DNA from: Maribellus sp. CM-23
Lineage (GTDB): Bacteria > Bacteroidota > Bacteroidia > Bacteroidales > Prolixibacteraceae
Length of the DNA stretch: 64,000 nucleotides
Direction of reading: 5' to 3'
NCBI RefSeq assembly: GCF_021354595.1
Contig: NZ_JADWYJ010000003.1
Coordinates: 372,001 to 436,000, forward strand
The notes beneath the pieces are model-generated. The model was not told the origin of the DNA, made no database searches, and worked only from the letters and a program-made list of their open reading frames with translations. A program made the position numbers and the translations under genes. Below are positions 8,579 through 16,873 of the stretch, piece by piece. The number at the start of each line of letters is the position of its first letter. Within the stretch, counting starts at the first letter, position 1.

Positions 8579-10348
8579 ATGGAACAGAAGCAGACAGGAA
8601 AAAAAACGAAAGGTAGCGGCAGAATGGGAATGATCAAACTCCTGAAACCTTACAGGAAGATGATCCTTTTGCTGATTGGTTTTACGCTGATCGGGAACGC
8701 TGCCAACCTGGTAATTCCAAAAATCATTTCTTACGGCATCGATGCCTATTCAGCCGGAAATTATGTACTGAACACCATTTTGATTCAGTTTCTAATTGTG
8801 GTAGCTGTGATCTTTTTGTTTTCGGTGCTGCAAACCGTGGTACAAACTTACGCGTCTGAAAAAGTGGGTTTTGATCTTCGAAAGCAACTTTCCGACAAAA
8901 TATCGAAACAGAGTTATGCTTTTGTACTAAAAGCCAACCCATCGAAACTGCTAACCAACCTCACTTCGGATATGGACGCCGTCAAAATGTTTGTTTCGAA
9001 CGGTGTTTCATCCATTGTTTCCTCGCTTTTTATGATTGTGGGTACTTCTGTGTTTTTGCTGGTCATCAACTGGAAACTGGGTTTGCTGGTGCTTTTGCTG
9101 ATTCCGTCGGTAGGTTTTAGTTTTTACTTCATTTTAAAGAAATTACGGGTGCAGTTTGTACGTAGCCGTGAGGTGGTCGACTGGCTCAACAAAGTAATCA
9201 ACGAAAGCATCCTGGGGGCGGCCATTATTCGTGTGATCAATTCGCAGCAAACCGAATATCAGAAATTTCTGAAAGCCAGTGCCGAAGCCCGCGATGTGGG
9301 GATTTCGATTGTGACGCTTTTTGCAACACTGATTCCGTTGATCACCTTTTTTGCCAACCTGGCCACCCTGACGATCCTGGTTTTGGGAGGTCACCTGGTT
9401 ATTTCAGGAAACCTTTCGCTGGGTGATTTTGCGGCGTTCAACAGTTATGTAACGCTTCTGGTGTTCCCCATCATTGTTATTGGTTTTATCAGCAACATGA
9501 TGGCACAGGCTTCGGCTTCCTACGAACGGATTGAGTCGGTGTTGCTCGCCGAAGAGACCGCCGATACCGGAACCATCGAAAAAGTGCTTGACGGCGACAT
9601 TGAGCTAAAAGATGTGTCTGTTTTTTACGACGATAAACCAGCCTTGAAAGAGGTTTCTTTCCGTGTAAAAGCGGGCTCGCGTACTGCCGTAATCGGGCCA
9701 ACTGCTGCCGGGAAAACACAGCTTTTGTTCCTGTTAACCGGCCTGATAAAACCCAACGACGGGGAGATTTTATTTGATGGGACCGATGTAAATGAATACA
9801 ACAAGGAGACCTTTCACAACCAGATAGGATTTGTATTTCAGGACAGCGTAATGTTTAATATGACCCTCAGGGAGAACATTGCATTTAGTGAAACAGTTAC
9901 TGATGAGTCGCTGAGTAAAGCAATTGAAACGGCTGAGTTAAAGGACTTTATTGATACGCTGCCGGCCCGCCTGGATACCATGGTTTCGGAGCGGGGTACC
10001 AGTTTGTCGGGGGGGCAGAAACAGCGCATTATGCTGGCACGTGCATTGGCGCTTAATCCTAAAATTTTGTTGCTCGATGATTTTACCGCACGTGTTGATT
10101 CGCAAACCGAACAGCGAATCCTGAATAACGTTCAGCAGAATTACCCGGAGCTGACACTGATTTCGGTAACACAGAAAATAAGCCCGGTGCGCGATTTCGA
10201 TCAGATTATTTTACTGATGGAAGGCGAGGTTGTGGCTTCCGGCAGGCACGAAACACTGCGGGCTACTTCGCCCGAGTATGTTCAGATTTACGAGTCGCAA
10301 AAAAGCACCAGCCATTATGAAGTAAGCCACGATGTAGAGGCTGGGTAA
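8579..10348 (+). CDS. Heterodimeric ABC exporter, subunit with degenerate ATPase site
   Basis: Half-size ABC exporter (type IV fold), 589 residues: six membrane helices in about 1-320, then the nucleotide-binding domain. Three catalytic features depart from consensus. The Walker A motif is GPTAAGKT (373-380), with Ala for the middle Gly. The Walker B is ILLLDD (496-501), with Asp501 where the catalytic Glu belongs. The switch position has Gln532 (SVTQKIS) instead of His. The signature LSGGQ (476-480) is intact. This is the pattern of the non-catalytic subunit in heterodimers such as TM287/288 or LmrCD. The partner gene follows after 26 bp. Drug or lipid export is the usual role; the substrate is unknown. 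Confidence 0.92.
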   Translation: MEQKQTGKKTKGSGRMGMIKLLKPYRKMILLLIGFTLIGNAANLVIPKIISYGIDAYSAGNYVLNTILIQFLIVVAVIFLFSVLQTVVQTYASEKVGFDLRKQLSDKISKQSYAFVLKANPSKLLTNLTSDMDAVKMFVSNGVSSIVSSLFMIVGTSVFLLVINWKLGLLVLLLIPSVGFSFYFILKKLRVQFVRSREVVDWLNKVINESILGAAIIRVINSQQTEYQKFLKASAEARDVGISIVTLFATLIPLITFFANLATLTILVLGGHLVISGNLSLGDFAAFNSYVTLLVFPIIVIGFISNMMAQASASYERIESVLLAEETADTGTIEKVLDGDIELKDVSVFYDDKPALKEVSFRVKAGSRTAVIGPTAAGKTQLLFLLTGLIKPNDGEILFDGTDVNEYNKETFHNQIGFVFQDSVMFNMTLRENIAFSETVTDESLSKAIETAELKDFIDTLPARLDTMVSERGTSLSGGQKQRIMLARALALNPKILLLDDFTARVDSQTEQRILNNVQQNYPELTLISVTQKISPVRDFDQIILLMEGEVVASGRHETLRATSPEYVQIYESQKSTSHYEVSHDVEAG

Positions 10349-10374
10349 TTAATATCCAATCAGTTATTGTACAA

Positions 10375-12138
10375 ATGAATTACAATTTAAATACAGGAAA
10401 CGAGGATAAGAAAAAGAAACGGCTGGGTTTTCAATCGGTCAAAAGCCTGGTGGGGCACATGGTGGAGGAGAAGAAAACGCTTCTGATCGCTTTTGTGGCC
10501 ATGGTTATTACGGCAGTACTCAACCTGGTGGGCCCAATAATCATAGGTAATACGGTGGATAATTATATTCAGACCAGCTGGTTTCACGGGGTGCTTATCA
10601 ACGGTGCCATTTTGCTGGGGGCTTATGTAATTGCCCTTTTTGCCGGTTATTTGCAAACGCGTTTAATGGGATCGGTGGGGCAGAGAATGTTGTTTACCCT
10701 GCGGAATTCAGTATTTCAGAAACTCCAGGAATTGCCCTACGACTTTTTCAACCAAAATAAAACCGGAGATCTGATATCTAGAATCAACAACGACACAGAA
10801 AAAATCAATCAGTTTTTTGCGCAGTCGCTGATGCAGTTTCTGCGGATTATTTTGATCATGATCGGATCGGCCATATTCCTGGTATCAATTCAGTGGGAAC
10901 TGGGTGTGGCTGCACTTCTTCCGGCCTTGTTGATTTGGATATTCACCAAAATAACTTCGCCGTGGGTGAAGCGAAAAAATGCCGAGAGTTTAAAAACGGT
11001 GGGAAGTTTGAGCTCCGAAGTGCAGGAGAGCCTGAATAATTTCAAGGTGGTGGTAGCCTTTAATCGCCGCGATTATTTCAGAAAACGTTTTGGGCAGGTT
11101 AACCAGGAAAATTACAAGGCAGCGATAAAAGCAGGCATTGCCAACCACATGTTTTTGCCCGTGTATTCGTTGTTTTCCAATCTGGGTTTGCTGATTGTGC
11201 TCACGCTTGGAATATATTTTATCTCGATCGGTCAGTTTACGGTCGGGTTGCTGATTAGTTTTATTGCCTATGTAAACAGCTTTTACAATCCGCTGAGGCA
11301 AATGGCCTCGCTGTGGTCAACCTACCAAGTGGCGCTGGCAGCGTGGGAGCGTATTCGTAGAATCATCGAGTTGGAAAACAACATGCCCCAAACCGATTCG
11401 CAAGGTGTGGATGATTCGGCTACTTTGCTCTCGTTTCGCGATGTGTCGTTTGCCTATCCAAATGGGAACAACGTGCTACATCAAATCACCTTCAACTTGC
11501 AAAAGGGAAAAACCTATGCTTTTGTAGGACCAACCGGTGGCGGGAAAACAACCACTGCTTCACTGATTGCACGATTGTACGACCCAACCAAAGGGAGTGT
11601 GTTGCTCGATGCCCGGGACATCCGTTCATTCAGCTCCGAAGAACGGGTAAAACGCATCGGTTTTATACTTCAGGATCCGTTTCTGTTTAGCGGAACCATC
11701 CGGGAGAATATTTTATACGGAAACTACGAACTCAAAGAAATAAGTAATGAACGTTTAATGCAGATTTTCAAAGACACAGGGCTGGAAAGTTTGTTGCAAC
11801 GTTTTGAAAACGGCCTGGATACAAAGGTGGATGTTTCGGGCGATGGAATCAGTTTGGGACAGAAACAACTGATTGCTTTTATGCGCGCGGTTCTTCGAAA
11901 ACCTGATTTGCTGATTTTGGACGAGGCAACCGCCAACATTGATACGGTAACCGAACAATTGCTGGATGAGATCTTGCAGAAATTGCCGGAAACCACTACC
12001 AAAGTTATTATTGCACATCGTTTGAATACAATCGCCAACGCCGATGTTATTTATTTTGTAAATACCGGAAAAGTTACGCGTGCCGGATCGTTAAAGGAAG
12101 CGGTGGATATGTTGATGAAAGGGAAGATGGCCAGCTAG
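10375..12138 (+). CDS. Heterodimeric ABC exporter, catalytic subunit
   Basis: Half-size ABC exporter, 587 residues, with six membrane helices followed by a nucleotide-binding domain. Walker A is GPTGGGKT (385-392), the catalytic Glu517 is present in LLILDEATANID, and the switch His548 is in IIAHRLNT. The ABC signature is altered to GISLGQKQ (491-498) in place of LSGGQ. In the dimer this weak signature faces the degenerate Walker motifs of the preceding gene, so the two genes together predict one active and one inactive ATP site. The linker LPYDFFNQNKTGDLISRINND is typical of multidrug/lipid exporters. It is a same-operon partner of the gene at 8579-10348. Confidence 0.93.
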   Translation: MNYNLNTGNEDKKKKRLGFQSVKSLVGHMVEEKKTLLIAFVAMVITAVLNLVGPIIIGNTVDNYIQTSWFHGVLINGAILLGAYVIALFAGYLQTRLMGSVGQRMLFTLRNSVFQKLQELPYDFFNQNKTGDLISRINNDTEKINQFFAQSLMQFLRIILIMIGSAIFLVSIQWELGVAALLPALLIWIFTKITSPWVKRKNAESLKTVGSLSSEVQESLNNFKVVVAFNRRDYFRKRFGQVNQENYKAAIKAGIANHMFLPVYSLFSNLGLLIVLTLGIYFISIGQFTVGLLISFIAYVNSFYNPLRQMASLWSTYQVALAAWERIRRIIELENNMPQTDSQGVDDSATLLSFRDVSFAYPNGNNVLHQITFNLQKGKTYAFVGPTGGGKTTTASLIARLYDPTKGSVLLDARDIRSFSSEERVKRIGFILQDPFLFSGTIRENILYGNYELKEISNERLMQIFKDTGLESLLQRFENGLDTKVDVSGDGISLGQKQLIAFMRAVLRKPDLLILDEATANIDTVTEQLLDEILQKLPETTTKVIIAHRLNTIANADVIYFVNTGKVTRAGSLKEAVDMLMKGKMAS

Positions 12139-12193
12139 CAGGGCGAGAGGCTGTAGTTGGATTTAACGGTTCAACGAGTCGGGGAATAATTAA

Positions 12194-12224
12194 TTTGGAA
12201 ACCCCGGCTGGATGTCTATTTTTG
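12194..12224 (+). promoter_or_regulatory. Bacteroidota-type promoter of the GH105 gene
   Basis: TTTG (12194-12197), a 19-bp spacer, then TATTTTTG (12217-12224) match the sigma-ABfr consensus TTTG-N19-21-TAnnTTTG exactly. Transcription would start near 12231, which excludes the upstream in-frame ATG at 12195 and supports the start at 12243. Confidence 0.75.
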
Positions 12225-12242
12225 TTGAAAAATTACAAATCG

Positions 12243-13349
12243 ATGAACAAACTCTTTTCGACCTTATTAATTCTTCTGTTAACTGTAACTCATACCATTG
12301 CAAGCCCCAAAGACAACAAAAAATACTTCAAGGAGTCGTACATCAAAAAAACAATGAAAAAGGCGCTCGACTGGCAGCTAAAGCATCCGAAACACCAGTT
12401 GTACGACTGGACCAACGGCGCTTTTTATGCCGGTGTTTTTGCGGCTTATGAAACCACTCAATCGCCCAAAATATGGAAAGCCATGTACGAAATGGGGGAG
12501 GCCAACGAGTGGAAGCCGGGGCCGCGCCTTCATCATGCCGACGACCATGCGATTTGTCAGACATACATTGACATGTACCGTATTTCGGGCGAAAAGAAAA
12601 TGATTGAACCTTTTCAGGAAACGTTTGAGAAGTTTATAAATACGCCGTACAAAGGCGAAGGAATGCATAAAATTACCTGGTGGTGGTGCGATGCGTTGTT
12701 TATGGCACCTCCCGCATTTGTAAAGATGGGTGTCACTTTTCAGGACGACAAGTATTTTGAATGGAACGACAAATTGTGGAAAGAGTGCTACGATTTGCTG
12801 TGGGACAAGGAACACCACCTGTATGCCCGCGACATGTCGTATAAATGGAACGAACCCGGCATTGAAGCCAAAAAGGAAGCCAACGGAAAGAAGATTTTCT
12901 GGTCGCGTGGCAATGGCTGGGTAATGGGAGGCTTGGTGCGCGTTCTTTCTGAACTTCCGGCCGACTATCCCAACCGCGACTTTTATGTGACAAACTTCCG
13001 GGAAATGGCCGAAAGTATATTGGCTTTGCAACAGGAAGACGGGCTGTGGCGGGCAAGTTTGCTCGATCCTGCTTCGTACCCGGGAGGAGAAGCCAGCGGT
13101 TCAGGCTTTTACACTTATGCACTGGCTTGGGGAATCAACAACGGCTTACTCGATCGTGAAAAGTATTTACCGGCAGTTGAAAAAGCCTGGATCGGTTTAA
13201 ACAGCCTGATTCAGCCCGACGGACACGTTGGCTGGTGTCAGCCTATCGGAGCTGACCCTAAAAAGAACTTCAAGGCCGAAAGCTGGGAAGTATACGGCAC
13301 CGGTGCATTTTTGCTGGCAGGCAGCGAAGTCATTAAATTAGACCGATAA
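12243..13349 (+). CDS. GH105 unsaturated rhamnogalacturonyl/uronyl hydrolase (YteR-like)
   Basis: Glycoside hydrolase of family 105 (GH88/GH105 clan), 368 residues. It removes the 4,5-unsaturated uronic acid left by polysaccharide lyases through hydration of the double bond. A signal peptide (LFSTLLILLLTVTHTIAS) points to the periplasm. The (alpha/alpha)6 barrel motifs include HHADDHAICQTYIDMY and the catalytic region WWWCDALFMAPP, whose Asp is the likely proton donor, then SRGNGWVMGGL and the end SWEVYGTGAFLLAGSE. The start at 12243 is chosen because it begins the signal peptide and lies just after the predicted transcription start; the longer frame from 12195 would precede it. The released unsaturated uronate would feed the KdgK/Eda route at the left of the window. 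Confidence 0.9.
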   Translation: MNKLFSTLLILLLTVTHTIASPKDNKKYFKESYIKKTMKKALDWQLKHPKHQLYDWTNGAFYAGVFAAYETTQSPKIWKAMYEMGEANEWKPGPRLHHADDHAICQTYIDMYRISGEKKMIEPFQETFEKFINTPYKGEGMHKITWWWCDALFMAPPAFVKMGVTFQDDKYFEWNDKLWKECYDLLWDKEHHLYARDMSYKWNEPGIEAKKEANGKKIFWSRGNGWVMGGLVRVLSELPADYPNRDFYVTNFREMAESILALQQEDGLWRASLLDPASYPGGEASGSGFYTYALAWGINNGLLDREKYLPAVEKAWIGLNSLIQPDGHVGWCQPIGADPKKNFKAESWEVYGTGAFLLAGSEVIKLDR

Positions 13350-13668
13350 GTAATAGAATATCACAATACGAAAGAGGGGATCCAAAAGTAAATTTCACGC
13401 GAAGTTTTAGTGCAAAGTAAGCCAAGATAGAAAGCAGCAATCAGGAGGTTGCAACTTTTGTATGTTTTACGCCTTTGCGAGAACTTGATTTTTGGATTCC
13501 TTCTCTTATTTTGTAGTTTTCCAAATAGAATTTCTTTGGTAAAAAGTCCAAATGATTTCGTCCATTTTTCCCAGGTATTCATTTTAATGTTAAAACTTGT
13601 TTTTTCCTTCTTACTTATTCAGCTGAATGCGTTTACTTTGGCACCAGAATTGTGTTCAGGATCAGGAA
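13350..13668. other. Intergenic stretch with CTTTGCGAG-type repeat remnant
   Basis: No gene is supported here. The stretch CGCGAAGTTTTAGTGCAAAG (near 13400) and ACGCCTTTGCGAGAACTTG (near 13470) form a degraded inverted pair of the CTTTGCG/CGCAAAG kind; a related element lies at about 42886-42942. The right part is AT-rich and probably holds the promoter of the next gene, but no full consensus is seen. Confidence 0.35.
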
Positions 13669-14784
13669 ATGAAGAAATTAGTACAACTTATGCTGCTCGC
13701 TGCCATTGTAGCTGTAACAGCATGTTCGCCAGCAGAAACAGCCGATAAGGGTTTAAGAACCATTGTTTTAAAAGAATCGAAAGACATACTTCCGATCTCC
13801 AGTTTTGTGGAGAAGGTTGATTATGTTGAATTGAAAGTGATGGAAGCTGGTATCGACATCGGTGAGATGGAAGAGGTGAAGGAGATTGGAGGCGATTTTT
13901 TGATTAAGCGCCGAATGGCCGGGAAAAGCAGTATCATGCGTTTCTCAAAAAATGGTGATTTTATTATTGAACTGGCTGGCGGCGTTAACTCGAAGATTAA
14001 AGAACCACTTGACATCGTTGGTTACGGAAAAGGCTATGCGATTCTTGCTTCCAATGGAATTCACGAAGTAGGGAAGGACGGGAAATACCTGAAGCAACTG
14101 GACCGCTCAAACATCGAGGGAACCTCTTTTTTTGTGAACAATGGTCGGTTTGTGGTAGTGAATGAAACAGACCCCGTACATGTAGTAAGCATCTACCCAT
14201 CGAAAAGTAAAGCGAGGATAGCTCGTGTTACAAACGACCGGTTACGCCGGATGCTGTATTCCAATGTTGTTTCGGTGGCAAAAGACCAGGAGCATATCTT
14301 CACAACAATAAACGACACTGTTTTCACATATACTAATTCTGAATTGATTCCGGCTTATGTATTTCAGGGCGACGCATTGCCAACATTTGCTCAAACGTGG
14401 GAAAAGATTGATACCTTGAAGGATACAGATGCACTGCGTTACATGCACGATACCGAGCACGTGGAAGTAAAGAATTACCAGGAAAGCCGAAATTTTATTT
14501 ACCTCGACTACTGGGTGGGATCGGCGGCAACCACTGCTATCGTTAATAAAAATACCTGGGAAACACGCTATTTCTCGCATGGCGTGAACGACGTTGACGG
14601 AGGAATGTGGGATAAAGTGGAGTTCCTAACCGAAAAGGACGAGCTTCTGATTCCGATCAGTTCCTATAAAATTGGGGGGCATAAAATTTCGAACAAAAAA
14701 GTAAAAGGCTTCGACGAGCTTCAGAAACGAATTGCCGACAGTGAAAATCCTGTTTTGTTGCGTTGTAAGCTACGCGGTTTATAG
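13669..14784 (+). CDS. Six-bladed beta-propeller lipoprotein
   Basis: 371 residues with a lipoprotein signal (MKKLVQLMLLAAIVAV, lipobox TAC). The rest resembles the bacteroidotal 6-bladed beta-propeller family, with repeated FSKNGDFIIEL / VGKDGKYLKQL-like blade strands and the opening LPISSFVEKVDYVELKV. These proteins are surface or periplasmic and are often near carbohydrate or peptide uptake genes; no activity is established. The start at 13669 is preferred to 13627 because it gives a clean lipoprotein signal. It is followed by a terminator shared with the convergent zinc-ribbon gene. Confidence 0.75.
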   Translation: MKKLVQLMLLAAIVAVTACSPAETADKGLRTIVLKESKDILPISSFVEKVDYVELKVMEAGIDIGEMEEVKEIGGDFLIKRRMAGKSSIMRFSKNGDFIIELAGGVNSKIKEPLDIVGYGKGYAILASNGIHEVGKDGKYLKQLDRSNIEGTSFFVNNGRFVVVNETDPVHVVSIYPSKSKARIARVTNDRLRRMLYSNVVSVAKDQEHIFTTINDTVFTYTNSELIPAYVFQGDALPTFAQTWEKIDTLKDTDALRYMHDTEHVEVKNYQESRNFIYLDYWVGSAATTAIVNKNTWETRYFSHGVNDVDGGMWDKVEFLTEKDELLIPISSYKIGGHKISNKKVKGFDELQKRIADSENPVLLRCKLRGL

Positions 14785-14796
14785 GTTTTAGATAGG

Positions 14797-14827
14797 GCAT
14801 TCTTTTTACAGAATGTCTTCTTTTTTT
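14797..14827 (+). terminator. Terminator of the propeller lipoprotein gene
   Basis: CATTCT (14798-14803) pairs with AGAATG (14810-14815), plus one flanking G-T pair, followed by TCTTCTTTTTTT. It overlaps the stop of the convergent gene. Confidence 0.55.
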
Positions 14828-15165
14828 ACTAATACAAATTTGTTGTTGTCCAATTCGGAATAGCCCTGGTCGTACACAAAATAGTAAATACGTCCGCTGC
14901 GTGTAGTATACAAATGAGTATGGTAATCAAAGTCAAAACCATGTTTCTCGAGTGTGCTGCGGAAAGCAGTGGTTTTATCCTCCGGATTCAGCTCCCGTAA
15001 AATGGCGTGGTTCTTTTTTAACAAGCGGTTTATTTTGCGCATGTAATTCGACGATTTGCCCAGTTTATTGTTGTTGTAGGCATTTCTGCACAGGTCGTTG
15101 CAAAATTTTTGATCGGCTCTTCCTCTTAAGGGCTCGCCACATTCCATGCATTTTCTTGCTTCCAT
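14806..15165 (-). CDS. Small zinc-ribbon protein
   Basis: 119 residues from the ATG at 15165 (MEARKCMECGEPL); an upstream in-frame ATG at 15228 would add 21 residues without domain features. Four cysteines in the order CMECGEPL and FCNDLCRNAYNNN make a treble-clef/zinc-ribbon of the DUF2116-like type near the N-terminus. A basic helical region with NYMRKINRLLKKNHAILREL follows, and a C-terminal part of about 50 residues ends in VLVKKEDIL. It is probably cytosolic and nucleic-acid or protein binding, but no function is known to me. The gene is single, convergent with the propeller lipoprotein. Confidence 0.75.
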   Translation of the reverse strand: MEARKCMECGEPLRGRADQKFCNDLCRNAYNNNKLGKSSNYMRKINRLLKKNHAILRELNPEDKTTAFRSTLEKHGFDFDYHTHLYTTRSGRIYYFVYDQGYSELDNNKFVLVKKEDIL

Positions 15166-15406
15166 AACCGTGTTGTTCAGGTTAAATGATTTCAAACTTC
15201 TGCGGGTCAAAGGCATCGTTTCTTTCAAATGAATGAATCATTTTGGGTTTTGAGCTTATTGACTGGCAGAAAACACCCGATTAATTTAAGCATTGTTTTT
15301 GAAACTACCTGATTTCAGAACATAAAAGGTATTGGTATAGCAGGAATAAAGGGAAAGAAACAAACACTTTAAAGCCAGGAAGTTCGTCTGGGAAAGATGA
15401 TTGTAA

Positions 15407-15452
15407 AACAGGTGTCAAGCCTTGCTGGAGATAAGCTTGACAACCTGTGTTT
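15407..15452 (-). terminator. Hairpin at the 3' end of the DsbA-like gene
   Basis: ACAGGTGTCAAGC (15408-15420) pairs with GCTTGACAACCTGT (15435-15448) apart from one bulged base. Read on the minus strand it is followed by TTTT, so it is a likely terminator 26 bp after the stop. Confidence 0.5.
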
Positions 15453-15477
15453 TAATAATTCGAAAGAATTTATTAGC

Positions 15478-16482
15478 TTATTTTTGCTCGGAATTTATCT
15501 GCCAGATAGCCCCGTTTCTGGTCGTATATTTCTTTAAATTCCCATTGGCTGTCTGCTCATCCAACATTTTTTCGCTTTGGTTTCTGGGTGTATCTGTTAG
15601 TTCTGAAAATTCCCTAGCGGTTAAGGTCTGGTATTCAGAAAACACAAAATCGAGGTTTTTTTCGTAATTCGCTTTTTGTGCCGCCGGATGAAGTTTTAGC
15701 ACCGCAGCTTCAAAAAAGGAATAAGGCCTTGATCCATAAACGGTTTCTGTTCTTCCGTTGGCATCGGTAAAAAACATCGTTGGGAAACCTCTGACCCCCA
15801 ATTCCCGGCCTTTTTTCAAATCGTCATCGAATAACTCGCGGGCTCTTCCGTTGTAATCTGCTTTGAATTGCTCAATGTTTAAACCGGTATTCCTGGCAGC
15901 CGTTTCCAGGTGTTCCCATTTGGAAATGTTCTTTTTTTGCAGGAAGACCATTTCACGTATTTCACGCAAAAATGCCAGGGCTTTTTCTTGGTCTTGTAAT
16001 TGCGCGGCTTTAAAAGCAATGGACGGAGGATAAGAAGACGACAACGGGTCTTCGAGCCATAGGTCGCCGTCAATGGGCATATCGTAGTAAATGCTTACTT
16101 CGTCCCAGTGAGAAGCCACGTCGGAAGGCTTGCTGATACCGCCGCTGTTGTAACTCCAGTCGGGCAACAAACCACCCATCCGGTATTCGATTTCGAGGCT
16201 GTTCCCGTATTCCAGTTTTAATTTTCGCAGCTGCGGTTCAATTCCCCAGCACGAAGAACAAATCGGATCGGTATAGTAAATAACTTTTACCGGTTTGTCT
16301 TTTGATTGAATGTTGCTGGTGCCGGCGGAGTCTTGAGAATTTGCGGGTATTTCACATACTCCGCTTTCTGGGTTGCAGAGCAAAGGATTGCTTTGTTCGT
16401 TCATATTATTTCTATTTTGAGATTGGCAGCTTGTAGCGCCCAATGTTAAGAATGTTATTAATACCAGATGAGTCAACTTCAT
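15478..16482 (-). CDS. DsbA-family thioredoxin-fold lipoprotein with a C-terminal HTH-like extension
   Basis: 334 residues. The N-terminus is a lipoprotein signal (hydrophobic core LVLITFLTLGA, Cys in TSCQSQ). The main domain has the redox motif DPICSSCWGIEPQLRKL and LPDW...GGISKPSDVA, as in the SpxH/FrnE-like branch of DsbA proteins (Thioredoxin_5). The cis-Pro region GVRGFPTMFF is also present. The last 50 residues (TAREFSELTDTPRNQSEKML, ending NGAIWQI) look like a small winged-helix/HTH unit, odd for an exported protein. It is divergent from an HxlR regulator that shares its control region. A role in thiol oxidation or detoxification in the periplasm is inferred. Confidence 0.8.
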   Translation of the reverse strand: MKLTHLVLITFLTLGATSCQSQNRNNMNEQSNPLLCNPESGVCEIPANSQDSAGTSNIQSKDKPVKVIYYTDPICSSCWGIEPQLRKLKLEYGNSLEIEYRMGGLLPDWSYNSGGISKPSDVASHWDEVSIYYDMPIDGDLWLEDPLSSSYPPSIAFKAAQLQDQEKALAFLREIREMVFLQKKNISKWEHLETAARNTGLNIEQFKADYNGRARELFDDDLKKGRELGVRGFPTMFFTDANGRTETVYGSRPYSFFEAAVLKLHPAAQKANYEKNLDFVFSEYQTLTAREFSELTDTPRNQSEKMLDEQTANGNLKKYTTRNGAIWQINSEQK

Positions 16483-16493
16483 TAGATGGCTGT

Positions 16494-16548
16494 ATTGTGC
16501 AATTTTTAACTTTGCGCAAAGTTTGGAATAGTTTAAGTGTTGTGCAAT
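16494..16548. promoter_or_regulatory. Divergent control region with palindrome and flanking repeats
   Basis: AACTTTGCGCAAAGTT (16508-16523) is a perfect 16-bp palindrome. TTGTGCAAT occurs on both sides (16495-16503 and 16540-16548) and resembles its core TTGCGCAA. TAACTTTG (16507-16514), a -7 box for the HxlR gene, lies inside the palindrome. The arrangement suggests autoregulation by the HxlR protein together with control of the DsbA-like gene. Confidence 0.6.
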
Positions 16549-16561
16549 AAGTCAGATTTTT

Positions 16562-16873
16562 ATGACCATCAGAAAGAATACAGAAGATAGCGAAACGTGT
16601 CCGGCACAGGCAATGTTGAAGTTGTTGGCAGGGAAATGGAAACCAGAGATCTTTCGGCTGGCAACAGATGGACCGTTGCGTTTTAGCAGCTTACTTCGCG
16701 AGATTGAAGGAATAAATAAACAGACACTTTCCGTTGCTTTACGGGAACTGGAAGAAGCCGGGTTGCTGGAAAAAGTTGTGGTTAGGGAAAAACCTCTGCA
16801 CATTGAATATTACCTCTCCGAAAGTGGAAAGTCGCTTGTTCCTGTATTCCGGCAGCTGGAAAAGCTGGCTTAG
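16562..16873 (+). CDS. HxlR-family winged-helix transcription regulator
   Basis: 103 residues. The HxlR signature is clear: CPAQAMLKLLAGKWKPEIF, then RFSSLLREIEGINKQTLSVA as recognition helix-turn-helix, and the wing VVREKPLHIEYYLSESGKSL. Its Cys in the N-terminal CP motif is at the position where several HxlR-type regulators (HypR, YodB) sense thiol or quinone stress. It is divergent from the DsbA-like redox lipoprotein, with palindromic sites in the 79-bp gap, so it likely represses itself and that gene in response to redox or electrophile stress. Its 3' end overlaps the convergent TonB receptor gene by four bases. Confidence 0.92.
   Translation: MTIRKNTEDSETCPAQAMLKLLAGKWKPEIFRLATDGPLRFSSLLREIEGINKQTLSVALRELEEAGLLEKVVVREKPLHIEYYLSESGKSLVPVFRQLEKLA

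Noticed and set aside
8320..8616. 98-codon frame between the LytTR regulator and the ABC gene
   Set aside because: It overlaps the start of the ABC gene, has no recognisable start signal and has poor coding character.
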